DNA from: JAIBJN01 sp963784175
GTDB taxonomy: Bacteria > Actinomycetota > Thermoleophilia > Gaiellales > Gaiellaceae
NCBI GenBank assembly: GCA_963784175.1
Contig: CAWAQJ010000014.1
Coordinates: forward strand, 310,001-374,000
DNA length: 64,000 bases
Direction of reading: 5' to 3'
The position numbers and the translations under genes were made by a program. The notes beneath the pieces are model-generated. The model did not search any database and was not told the DNA's origin. It was given only the letters and a program-made list of their open reading frames with translations. Positions 8,730 through 16,277 of the stretch are shown here, piece by piece; the stretch's first letter is position 1, and the number at the start of each line of letters is the position of its first letter.

Positions 8730-9937
8730 TCCGCGTCCGCATCCCGCCGACGCTGCGGAACGAGGTCGGCGGCGCGCGCGAGGTCGAGGCCTCCGGCGGC
8801 ACGCTGCGCGAGGTGCTGGGCGATCTCGCCGACCGCTTCCCCGGGCTCGGCAACCAGGTGCTCGAGAACGGCGACGGCATCGCTCCCTTCGTCAACGTCT
8901 ACCTCGACAGCGAGGACGTGCGCACGCTCCAGGGCCTCGACACGCCGGTGCTCGAGGGCTCGACCGTCATCCTGCTGCCTGCGATGGCCGGCGGCGAGCG
9001 CACGCTGACCCCGTCGCTCCTCGAGACGATCGGCGACACGCCGCTCGTCGAGCTGCCGCGCCTGGCGCCCCATCCGGGCGTCCGCCTCTACGCGAAGCTG
9101 GAGGGCCAGAACCCCACCGGCTCCATCAAGGACCGCGTGGCGAAGGCAATGATCGAGAGCGCCGAGGCCTCGGGCGAGCTGGAGCCCGGCCGCGAGCTGC
9201 TCGAGCCGACCAGCGGGAACACGGGGATCTCGCTCGCCATGGTGGCGAAGCTCAAGGGCTACCCGCTCACCTGCGTCCTCCCCGAGAACGCAACGCCGGA
9301 GCGCGTGAAGCTCCTCGAGCTCTACGGCGCGCGGCTCGTCTTTTCCCCGGCGTCCGAGGGCTCGAACGGCGCGGTGCGGCACGCACTCGATCTTGCGGAG
9401 CGCGATCCGCGTCTGTTCATGCCGTTCCAGTACGCCAACGAGGCCAATCCGCGTGCCCATTACGAGGGGACGGGCGCCGAGATCGCAGAGGCCCTCCCAC
9501 ACGTCGACGCCCTCGTCGCCGGTCTCGGAACCGGCGGCACTCTCATGGGCGCCGGTGACCGCCTCCGAGAGGCCAATCCCGACCTCGTCGTCGCCGCCGC
9601 CGAGCCGCTCCAGGGCGATCTCGTCTACGGGCTCCGGTCGCTGGCGGACGGCTACGTGCCGCCGATCCTCGACCTCGCCAAGCTCGACCGGAAGGTGCTC
9701 GTCACCAACGAGGAGTCGGTCGAGGGCCTGCGACTGCTGCTCGACCGCGAGGCCATCTTCGCCGGCGTCTCGTCCGGCGCCGTGCTCCACGTCGCGCGCA
9801 AGATCGCGGAGGAGATCGAGGAGGGCGTCGTCGTCGCGGTGCTCGCCGACGGCGGCTGGAAGTACCTCTCCGCCGACTTCTGGGCCCGTCCTGCGGACGA
9901 GGTCGGGGAGTCGATGGAGGACCGCATCTGGTGGTGA
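8726..9937 (+). CDS. CysO sulfur carrier fused in frame to O-phosphoserine/O-acetylserine sulfhydrylase (CysM)
   Basis: Predicted cysteine biosynthesis protein of 403 residues. Residues 1-90 are a MoaD/ThiS beta-grasp carrier ending VILLPAMAGG. The diglycine G89-G90 is the point that would be thiocarboxylated. With no stop codon the frame runs into CysM: SLLETIGDTPLVEL, PLP lysine K135 in NPTGSIKDR, and phosphate loop SGNTGIS. In Mycobacterium tuberculosis the two are separate proteins. An in-frame ATG at 8984 (Met87) could start CysM separately, but CysO would still have no stop of its own. Either proteolysis after GG, or a real fusion, or a base error must be considered. GTG 8726 overlaps the moeZ stop. 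Confidence 0.85.
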   Translation: MIRVRIPPTLRNEVGGAREVEASGGTLREVLGDLADRFPGLGNQVLENGDGIAPFVNVYLDSEDVRTLQGLDTPVLEGSTVILLPAMAGGERTLTPSLLETIGDTPLVELPRLAPHPGVRLYAKLEGQNPTGSIKDRVAKAMIESAEASGELEPGRELLEPTSGNTGISLAMVAKLKGYPLTCVLPENATPERVKLLELYGARLVFSPASEGSNGAVRHALDLAERDPRLFMPFQYANEANPRAHYEGTGAEIAEALPHVDALVAGLGTGGTLMGAGDRLREANPDLVVAAAEPLQGDLVYGLRSLADGYVPPILDLAKLDRKVLVTNEESVEGLRLLLDREAIFAGVSSGAVLHVARKIAEEIEEGVVVAVLADGGWKYLSADFWARPADEVGESMEDRIWW

Positions 9938-10302
9938 TCCCTGCCGAGGTGCGCTCGGCGCTCGTCGAGCACGCGGAGGCGGAGCTCCCCAATGAGGCCT
10001 GCGGCCTGCTCGTCCTGCGGGACGGCGTCGCGGAGCGCCTCGTCCCGGGGCGAAACCGGGCGGCAAGCCCGTATCGCTTCGAGCTGGAGGTCGATCCCGA
10101 GACGTGGTTCCTCGAGGACGAGGGCTACGAGCTGGCCGTCTTCCATTCCCACCCGTCGAGCCCGCCGCGCCCGTCGCGGACTGACGTCGAGAACATCGGC
10201 CTCTGGGAGGGTCGCCCGTACGTGATCCTCTCGCTCCGCTCCGGCGAGCTGGCCGCGTGGAAGATCGCGGACGGCTCCGTCGACAGCCTGTCGCTCTCGT
10301 AG
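9931..10302 (+). CDS. Mec-type JAMM/MPN+ metalloprotease
   Basis: Zinc peptidase that, in mycobacteria, releases cysteine from the CysO-cysteine adduct. The 123-residue protein has the full JAMM signature: E22 in EACGLL, then H72-x-H74-P with S82 and D85 (HSHPSSPPRPSRTD). GTG 9931 or GTG 9934 starts inside the CysM stop region (overlap of 4-7 bases), so all three genes are coupled. The order moeZ, cysO-cysM, mec is a complete carrier-dependent cysteine pathway. Given the fused upstream protein, it might also cut after the internal diglycine, as deubiquitinating JAMM enzymes do (inference). Confidence 0.9.
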   Translation: MVIPAEVRSALVEHAEAELPNEACGLLVLRDGVAERLVPGRNRAASPYRFELEVDPETWFLEDEGYELAVFHSHPSSPPRPSRTDVENIGLWEGRPYVILSLRSGELAAWKIADGSVDSLSLS

Positions 10303-10336
10303 GCTCAGGGAACCTTTCCGGCGCGCCGCCGGTCAG

Positions 10337-10708
10337 ATGGGCATGAGGACGATCTCTCTCTTCGCAGCTCTCCTCGCTTCCGTGGCTTTCGTCGGCTGCG
10401 GTGACGAGGAGGAGGCCGGCAGCAGCCCGGTCGAGATCATGGTCGAGGACGCCGCCGACCACGAGGGGCCGGCCGTGGTCACCGGGAGCCTGCTGGCAAC
10501 CGGGAACGACGTGAAGCTCTGCGCGGCTCTGGCCGAGTCCTTCCCGCCCCAGTGCGGCGGCGGCTCGATCTCCGTCGTGGGCCTCGACGTCGACTCGCTA
10601 GACGGGCTCACCACGGAAGGCGAGGTGACCTGGAGCGACCTGCCGATCGAGGTCGAGGGCGTTCTCGCGGACGGAACCCTCACGGTGGACGACAATGCAA
10701 TGGAGTGA
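10337..10708 (+). CDS. small lipoprotein of unknown function
   Basis: A 123-residue protein with a lipoprotein signal: MRTISLFAALLASVAF then the lipobox VGC, giving a mature N-terminal Cys near residue 21. The mature part is acidic with two further Cys (KLCAAL, PQCGGG) that could form a disulfide. ATG 10337 or ATG 10343 may start it. It overlaps the downstream pterin dehydratase by GTGA. No family recognised. Confidence 0.7.
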   Translation: MGMRTISLFAALLASVAFVGCGDEEEAGSSPVEIMVEDAADHEGPAVVTGSLLATGNDVKLCAALAESFPPQCGGGSISVVGLDVDSLDGLTTEGEVTWSDLPIEVEGVLADGTLTVDDNAME

Positions 10709-10971
10709 CGGACTACCCCGAAGGCTGGAACGAGGTGCGCGGCGCGCTGCAGCGCGGCTTCCGCTTCAAGGACTTCGCCGAGGCGATGGCCTTCGTGAAC
10801 CGCCTGGCGGAGGCGTCCGAGGCTGCGAACCACCATCCGGACATCACGATCAGCTGGAACGCGGTTACGGTTCGGTGGTGGACGCACGTCAAGCGCGCGA
10901 TCACGGACGCCGACGTCGAGATGGCGCGGCGCACCGACGAGCTGGCCTCGTCCTCCTCGCAGCACTCGTAG
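10705..10971 (+). CDS. pterin-4-alpha-carbinolamine dehydratase-like protein
   Basis: An 88-residue protein with the PCD/DCoH signature: GWNEV, RGFRFKDFAEAMAFVNRLAE, the active-site stretch EAANHHPDITISWNAV, and WTH. It dehydrates 4a-hydroxytetrahydropterins or acts as a small accessory protein. No aromatic amino acid hydroxylase is nearby, so the partner is unknown. GTG 10705 is part of the upstream lipoprotein stop (GTGA). Confidence 0.9.
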   Translation: MTDYPEGWNEVRGALQRGFRFKDFAEAMAFVNRLAEASEAANHHPDITISWNAVTVRWWTHVKRAITDADVEMARRTDELASSSSQHS

Positions 10972-11375
10972 CGCTTCTCGCGGTCGGCTGCGGCTCGGAG
11001 TCGGACGACTCGGGCGGCGATGCCGGAGGCGGGAATACGAGCGCGGGCGAGGCGCCGACCGGCACCGAGCTCACCATCACCGTCTGGCTCGAGGGGAAGG
11101 ACGGCGCTTCGCAGGAGGTGACGCTGACCTGCGACCCGCCCGGAGGGACGCACCCACGGCCGGAAGAGGCCTGCATGGTGCTCCAGGCCGACCCGGAGGC
11201 GCTCGAGCCTCTGCCGCCCGACAGCGTGTGCACGCAGATCTACGGGGGGCCGGAAGAGGCGACGGTCGTCGGCACGCTCGACGGCGAGCAGGTGAACGCG
11301 ACGTTCAGCCGGCAGAACGGGTGCGAGATCGACCGCTGGATGCGAATGGCCGGGATCCTCCAGCTCGGGGATTGA
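10878..11375 (+). CDS. SSI-like (subtilisin inhibitor family) lipoprotein, start uncertain
   Basis: A lipoprotein signal (AGLVLLAALVALLAVGC, lipobox AVGC) is followed by a Ser/Gly-rich spacer. An SSI-type domain comes next: LTCDPPGGTHPRPEEAC, SVCTQIYGG, VGTLDGEQVNATF and NGCEI. The Cys spacing fits the two SSI disulfides. These inhibit extracellular serine proteases, though lipid-anchored homologues are often uncharacterised. The only canonical starts in frame (GTG 10875 and 10878) lie about 95 bases inside the pterin dehydratase gene, giving an odd Arg-rich extension. The true start is therefore unclear, or a base is wrong near 10920-10970. Confidence 0.7.
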   Translation: MDARQARDHGRRRRDGAAHRRAGLVLLAALVALLAVGCGSESDDSGGDAGGGNTSAGEAPTGTELTITVWLEGKDGASQEVTLTCDPPGGTHPRPEEACMVLQADPEALEPLPPDSVCTQIYGGPEEATVVGTLDGEQVNATFSRQNGCEIDRWMRMAGILQLGD

Positions 11376-11406
11376 CGGCTACGCGCCGGGAGGCCACAAC
11401 GAGCCT

Positions 11407-12318
11407 ATGAGGCTCGCGCTCGGATCGGCGCTCGCCGCGGCCCTCCTCGCCGCCCCGGCCGCGCTCGGCTCGCCGCTTCCAGGCGCGCCGAACTGCCCGG
11501 TCTTCCCCGCCTCGAGCGTCTGGAACAAGCCGGTTGACAAGCTCGCGGTGCGGAAGGACTCGCGCACGATCGTCAACTCGATCGGGGCGACCCAGTACGT
11601 CCATGCGGACTTCGGCTCGGGCCTGTGGGACGGCGGCCCCATCGGGATCCCCATCACCGTGGTCGGGTCGTCGCAGGCGAGGACGGCCGTCGACTTCCAC
11701 TACGACGACGAGAGCGATCCCGGGCCGTATCCGATCCCGCCCGACGTCGCGATCGAGGGCGGGCCGGACGCGGACGGCGACCGGCACGCGATCATCGTCG
11801 ACCGCGACTCGTGCACGCTCTACGAGCTCTTCGACCTCTACCCGGCCTGGGATGCCGGCTCGGGCGCGATCTGGAGCATGACCTCGAACCGGATGCGGCC
11901 ACTCGGTTGGACGTCGGCGGACGCGGCCGGCCTGGCGATCCTCCCGGGCCTCGCGCGCTACGACGAGGTGGCGAGGGGCGTCATCAACCACGCGCTGCGC
12001 TTCACGGTCAAGCGCTCGCGACGGGCGTTCATCTACCCGGCCCGCCACTTCGCGAGCAGCTACACGAGCCCGCGCCTCCCGCCCATGGGCCTGCGCCTGC
12101 GGCTCCGTGCGAACTTCCCCGTCGCCGGCTACCCGTACCAGGCGCGCGTCATCCTGCGCGCCCTGAAGCGCTACGGGATGATCGTCGCCGACAACGGCTC
12201 GAGCTGGTACATCTCCGGCGCCCCGGACCCGCGCTGGAACAACGACCAGCTCCACACGCTCCACCGCGTGAAGGGCTCGGACTTCCGCGTCGTCAACACC
12301 TCCAAGCTCCGCCCCTAG
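11407..12318 (+). CDS. secreted protein of unknown function
   Basis: A 303-residue exported protein with signal peptide MRLALGSALAAALLAAPAALGS (cleavage near residue 22). The mature region has motifs I recall from uncharacterised secreted proteins of actinobacteria and acidobacteria: CPVFPASSVWN, GIPITVV, HAIIVDRD, CTLYELFDLYP, GLARYDEVARG and MGLRLRLRANF. A C-terminal SSWYISGAPDPRWN is also present. Cys28 and the Cys in DSCTLYE may pair. No catalytic signature recognised. It converges with the ArgE/DapE-like gene, separated by a repeat-bearing intergenic region. Confidence 0.75.
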   Translation: MRLALGSALAAALLAAPAALGSPLPGAPNCPVFPASSVWNKPVDKLAVRKDSRTIVNSIGATQYVHADFGSGLWDGGPIGIPITVVGSSQARTAVDFHYDDESDPGPYPIPPDVAIEGGPDADGDRHAIIVDRDSCTLYELFDLYPAWDAGSGAIWSMTSNRMRPLGWTSADAAGLAILPGLARYDEVARGVINHALRFTVKRSRRAFIYPARHFASSYTSPRLPPMGLRLRLRANFPVAGYPYQARVILRALKRYGMIVADNGSSWYISGAPDPRWNNDQLHTLHRVKGSDFRVVNTSKLRP

Positions 12319-12337
12319 TCCCTTCCGGACATGACCC

Positions 12338-12465
12338 GGGGTCAGACCCCAGGGCGTGTCCGCGGAGGACGGCGCGTCGAGGATCCATGCGCCCTGGAGA
12401 GTTCTCGCGCTCGACGGCGCCCCGGCCGCGTACGTCCCTTGCGGACACGTCAGGGGTCAGACCCC
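12338..12465. repeat. pair of GGGGTCAGACCCC palindromic repeats
   Basis: The 13-base near-palindrome GGGGTCAGACCCC occurs at 12338-12350 and 12453-12465. Each copy is preceded by a similar CCCTT(C/G)CGGACA segment, so this is an imperfect direct repeat of about 30 bases, 115 bases apart. It sits between two convergent genes. The element can fold in either strand and looks like a REP/MITE-type intergenic repeat; no transposase is present. Confidence 0.55.
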
Positions 12466-12511
12466 GGCCGGGGCCATTAAGGACGAGACTGGGGTGTCGC
12501 CGAGCCTCGGC

Positions 12512-13606
12512 TCAGGCGCAGAGGTCGCGCGCGACGGCCGCGTAGATCTCCACACAGCGCTCGACGCTGGCGAGGTCGACCCATTCCTCGACGGCGTGCG
12601 CGCCCTCGCCCGCGGGGCCGAACACGACCGTGGGGATCCCGGCGGAGGAGAGGAGCGCCGAGTCGGCCCAGAACGGGACCCCGACGATCTGCGGCCCGCC
12701 GGCATGGCGCGAGACGAGCTCGGCGATCGCCTCGTCGGCGGGCGTCTCGAACGGCTGGCGCGCCATGACGACGCGGATCTCGCCGTCGATGTCGCCGAGC
12801 AGCCCGCGCAGCTCGCCCTCGACGTGTTCCGTCGACTCGCCGGGAATCGTCCGCCGCTCGCCTTTGAGCAGGCAGCGATCGGGATAGCTCGAGAACTCCT
12901 GGCCGCCCTCGATCACGGAGGCGTGGAGCGAGCCGCTTCCGAGCAAAGGGTGGGTCGGGTCGGCGCGGAGCCGTCGGTCGAGCTCCTCGATCCCCACCAG
13001 CACGTGGCCCATGTGGGCGATCGCATCGATCCCGAGATCCGGCCGGGAGCCGTGCGCGGCGCGGCCCTTGGTCTCGATCTCGAACCCGACGAAGCCCTTG
13101 TGCGCGAGCGCGAGCCGCATCTCGGTGGGCTCGGAGACGATGGCCCCGTCGGCGCTGTAGCGCTCCGCGACCCGCGCCGAGCCGATGCTCGCGACCTCCT
13201 CGTCGGCGACGGCGGTAACGATGACGTCCCCGCGCAGCCCCGCCCCGGCCGCGTCTGCGCCGGCGAGCATGATCGCGGCCAGCCCCGCCTTCATGTCGTA
13301 GGAACCGCGGCCGTGGAGCCGTCCGTTCTCGACCGCGGGCTCGAACGGCCGCTCCATGCCGGCGACGCCGACGGTGTCCATGTGGGCGTTGAGGAGCAGC
13401 GAGCGGCCTCCGCCCGAGCCGCGCGCGATCCCGACGGTATTGAAACGCCCGGGCGCGAGCTCCTCGATCTCGACCTCGAGGCCCGCGTCTTCGAGCCAGG
13501 CGCCCACGAAGCGCGCGATCTCGCCCTCGCCGGCGGCGCCCTCGACCATGTCCGGGTTGATCGAGTCGATCCGGACGAGCTCGGAGAGCAGCTCGGAGAC
13601 GGCCAT
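12512..13606 (-). CDS. M20-family deacylase/peptidase (ArgE/DapE-like)
   Basis: A 364-residue cytoplasmic zinc hydrolase. Metal motifs are LLLNAHMDTVG, GRGSYDMKAGLA and the catalytic Glu pair in AVADEEV. The dimerisation part begins SEPTEMRLALAHKGFVGFEIETKGRAAHGSRP. The C-terminal ligand region is FGPAGEGAHAVEEWVD. It belongs to the acetylornithine deacetylase/succinyl-diaminopimelate desuccinylase group, but the substrate cannot be fixed from sequence. It is coupled to the upstream VOC gene by a TGATG overlap. Confidence 0.88.
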   Translation of the reverse strand: MAVSELLSELVRIDSINPDMVEGAAGEGEIARFVGAWLEDAGLEVEIEELAPGRFNTVGIARGSGGGRSLLLNAHMDTVGVAGMERPFEPAVENGRLHGRGSYDMKAGLAAIMLAGADAAGAGLRGDVIVTAVADEEVASIGSARVAERYSADGAIVSEPTEMRLALAHKGFVGFEIETKGRAAHGSRPDLGIDAIAHMGHVLVGIEELDRRLRADPTHPLLGSGSLHASVIEGGQEFSSYPDRCLLKGERRTIPGESTEHVEGELRGLLGDIDGEIRVVMARQPFETPADEAIAELVSRHAGGPQIVGVPFWADSALLSSAGIPTVVFGPAGEGAHAVEEWVDLASVERCVEIYAAVARDLCA

Positions 13607-13917
13607 CAGTACGGCTGGACGAACTCGACCGGCGCGCCGTCCACCTCGATGAAGCCGACGCGCACCTCGCCGAAGACATCGAAGGGCTCCGCGATCACGT
13701 TCCCGCCCGCCATGGCGTCCTCCAGGCTGTCCACGAGGTAGGCGACGTGCGGGACGGTGCGAACCAGCTCGGCCTCAGGACTGTCGGGCTCGTACCAGAG
13801 CCACTCGACCCGGTACGGATGGTCACCGGGGCTCGTGAGCCAGAGCCGCTTGGACTCGAGGAAGCGCATGCCCTCGCGCTTGGCGGAAGCGGGCACGCCG
13901 ATGTGGTCGAACTGCAC
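13606..13917 (-). CDS. small VOC/glyoxalase-fold protein
   Basis: A 103-residue protein beginning FDHIGVPA, a glyoxalase-type first strand. It continues YRVEWLWYEPDS and VPHVAYLVDSLEDAMAG, and ends GFIEVDGAPVEFVQPY. This is one VOC half-module. The His of FDHIG and the Glu of VEF could be metal ligands. The stop overlaps the following M20 start by one base (TGATG), suggesting a joint pathway. Function unknown. Confidence 0.8.
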   Translation of the reverse strand: MQFDHIGVPASAKREGMRFLESKRLWLTSPGDHPYRVEWLWYEPDSPEAELVRTVPHVAYLVDSLEDAMAGGNVIAEPFDVFGEVRVGFIEVDGAPVEFVQPY

Positions 13918-13926
13918 GGCGCGATA

Positions 13927-15225
13927 CTACTGAGCGACTTCGGCCGAGTCCGTGTCCTCGAGCTCGCGCTCGACGAACTCGACCTCGAGGCGCTCGATGC
14001 GCTGCCCGTCCACCTCGACCACGCTGAAGCGCAGGCCGTCGTGTTCGACCTCGTCGCCGGGCTGCGGCGCACGCCCCAGCTCGCCGAAGACGAACCCGGC
14101 GATCGTGTGGTAGTCCTCCTGCGGCAGCCCGGTGCCGAACTGCTCGTTGAAGTCGTCGATCGAGAAGGTGCCGTGGATGCGGATGTGCGTCTCGTCGACC
14201 CGCTCGATCGAGTCGTCGGGAAGGTCGTACTCGTCCTCGATCTCGCCGACGATCTCCTCGAGCAGGTCCTCCAGCGTGACGATCCCCTGGACGGCGCCGT
14301 ACTCGTCGACCACGAGGGCCATGTGCTGGTTCTGGCGTCGAAACTCCCCGAGCAGCGAGGCGAGATCCTTCGTCTCCGGGACCACGTGCGCCGGGCGGAC
14401 GATGTGCTCGATCACGACGTTCTCGATCCCGCGGTCGTAGAGGGCGTGGAAGAGGTCGCGGACGTGCAGGATCCCGAGCATGTCGTCGAGTGAGTCCCGG
14501 TAGACCGGATAGCGCGTGTACGGCGAGTCGATCACGGCCGCGAGCGCCTCCTGCGGGGGCAGGTCGATCGAGAGGGCGACGACTTCGGGCCGTGTGACCA
14601 TGACGTCGTGGGCCTCCTTGTCCGCAAAGTCGAAGACCTTGTAGAGCATCTCCTCCTCGGCTGCGGGAATCTCCTCCGTCTGGGCCACGATCAGGCGAAT
14701 GTCTTCCTCGGTGTGCATCGTCATCCCGGCCGGCGCCGGCTGGACGCCGAAGAGCCGGGCGATCCAGTTCGCGGACCTCTGGAGGACCCAGACCAGCGGG
14801 TTGGCCACCCTGCCGAGCCAGTCGAGCGGCACGGCGAGCCAGACTGCGAGGCGCTCGGCGCGCTGAAGGGCGATCGACTTCGGCACGAGCTCTCCGAGGA
14901 CGACGCTCAGGTACGTGAGGATCAGGAACGAGAGGATGAACGCCACTTCCTCGGGCATCCAGTCGTCGAAGATGCGTGCGAGGTACGACGCCCCGAGCGC
15001 ACCGAGCAGGATGCTGAACACGGTGATCCCGACCTGCACCGTCGAGATGAAGCGGACCGGCTCGTCCAGCATCGTGAGCGCCGTCCTGGCCCTGCGGTTC
15101 CCGCGCTTGGCCATCTCCTCCAGCCGCGGGCGTCGCGCTGTGACGAGCGCATACTCGGCCGCGACGAAGATCGCATTCCCCAGCACGAGCAGGAGAATGA
15201 TCAGGATGCGAAGGGAGTCGCTCAC
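13927..15225 (-). CDS. CNNM/DUF21 - CBS - CorC_HlyC membrane protein (hemolysin C/CorC-type)
   Basis: A 432-residue inner-membrane protein. Residues 1-190 form the DUF21/CNNM transmembrane domain (about four helices; FVAAEYALVTARRPRLEE, GELVPKS). Two CBS domains follow (residues about 205-325; MVTRPEVVALS, YTRYPVYRDSLDDMLGILHVRDLF, VVDEYGAVQGIVTLEDLLEEIVGEIEDEYD). The C-terminus is a CorC_HlyC transporter-associated domain. This family is linked to Mg2+/Co2+ transport or resistance. ATG 15225. Single gene, 9 bases downstream of the VOC gene start. Confidence 0.92.
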   Translation of the reverse strand: MSDSLRILIILLLVLGNAIFVAAEYALVTARRPRLEEMAKRGNRRARTALTMLDEPVRFISTVQVGITVFSILLGALGASYLARIFDDWMPEEVAFILSFLILTYLSVVLGELVPKSIALQRAERLAVWLAVPLDWLGRVANPLVWVLQRSANWIARLFGVQPAPAGMTMHTEEDIRLIVAQTEEIPAAEEEMLYKVFDFADKEAHDVMVTRPEVVALSIDLPPQEALAAVIDSPYTRYPVYRDSLDDMLGILHVRDLFHALYDRGIENVVIEHIVRPAHVVPETKDLASLLGEFRRQNQHMALVVDEYGAVQGIVTLEDLLEEIVGEIEDEYDLPDDSIERVDETHIRIHGTFSIDDFNEQFGTGLPQEDYHTIAGFVFGELGRAPQPGDEVEHDGLRFSVVEVDGQRIERLEVEFVERELEDTDSAEVAQ

Positions 15226-15295
15226 GCCTGGTCGCCCCAGGCGTGGGTACTAGGCGGTATCTCGTCCAAGTGTCGGACTGAGGATAGCGGAGCGG

Positions 15296-16255
15296 TCAGA
15301 CCGTCTCGCCGGCCGCAAAGGTCTGCAACGGCCGCAGCTCTGCGTCGAGAACGGCCAGGTCGGCACGGAAGCCGGGAGCGATCCGTCCGCGGTCGTTCAG
15401 CCCCAGGAGCTGCGCGGGCACCAGGCTCGCCATCATGGCGACCTCCTGGAGCCCGAAACGCGCCATATGGGCGACGAGCGCCGCGCCGGAGCGATCGCCG
15501 CCGAGCAGGGAGCCGTCAGGACGGTGCGCGGGAAGCGGGACGAGGTCGCTCGTGAGGGCGATGCGCGCCGGGCCGGCCACGTGGACCGTCATCTCCTCGA
15601 CCAGCGGATGCAGATGGCGCCCGTCGGCGATCAGCCCGAGTGTGACCCGTTCGTCGGCGAGCAGCGTCGGCACCGAGCCCGTCGTGCGCGCCCTCACGGG
15701 GCGCATCGCGTTCCAGAGGTGCGTGGCGAAGCGGGCCCCCGCCTCGATCGCCGCGGTGGTCGTCAGGGCGTTGGCGCGCGTGTGGCCGATGCTCACCACG
15801 ATCCCGGCCGCCGCGAGCTGCTCGGTCACGTCGAGCGCGCCCTGCAGCTCCGGGGCGAGGGTGACGAGCCGGACGGCGCCGTCCGCGGCGATCCACTCGT
15901 CGGCCAGGCCGGGGTCGACCGGCAGAAGCTCGTCGACCGGGATCGCCCCGGCCGCCTCGGGGTTGAGGAACGGCCCCTCCAGGTGGAGGCCCAGGCAGAG
16001 CGGGTCGTCGACGGCTCGCACGTCGCGCGCCGCGAGCAGATAGCCGGTGACACCGCTCGCCGCGACGGTGCTCGGGTCGTAGACGTGCAGGTCGACGAAG
16101 CCCGGGAAGAGGAGCGGCTCGCGCGGTCCATCCTCCCGCCGCTCGACCGCTGCGATGAGATCGCCCTCGATCGCGACCTCGCCCGCGTAGACCCCCTCAA
16201 CCGGGTCAATGACAAGTCCCTCTAAAGTGTGACGGCTTCTCACCCGATCTATCAT
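15296..16255 (-). CDS. N-acetylglucosamine-6-phosphate deacetylase-like protein, short form
   Basis: An amidohydrolase-superfamily protein of 319 residues, against about 380 for typical NagA. NagA-type motifs are present: LGLHLEGPFLNPEAAGAIP, VSIGHTRANA, ATHLWNAM, LIADGRHLHP, LTSDLVPLPA and the C-terminal GRIAPGFRADLAVLD. The first motif reads PGFVDLHVYD, with Tyr where many homologues have the second His of HxH. The segment after it is shortened. ATG 16255 is chosen; GTG 16243 is an alternative, and the first codons (ATA, AGA, TTA) are unusual for this genome. Role in amino-sugar recycling is inferred. Confidence 0.78.
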   Translation of the reverse strand: MIDRVRSRHTLEGLVIDPVEGVYAGEVAIEGDLIAAVERREDGPREPLLFPGFVDLHVYDPSTVAASGVTGYLLAARDVRAVDDPLCLGLHLEGPFLNPEAAGAIPVDELLPVDPGLADEWIAADGAVRLVTLAPELQGALDVTEQLAAAGIVVSIGHTRANALTTTAAIEAGARFATHLWNAMRPVRARTTGSVPTLLADERVTLGLIADGRHLHPLVEEMTVHVAGPARIALTSDLVPLPAHRPDGSLLGGDRSGAALVAHMARFGLQEVAMMASLVPAQLLGLNDRGRIAPGFRADLAVLDAELRPLQTFAAGETV

Positions 16256-16277
16256 CGTGCCTGGGGAGCGAGCCGCA

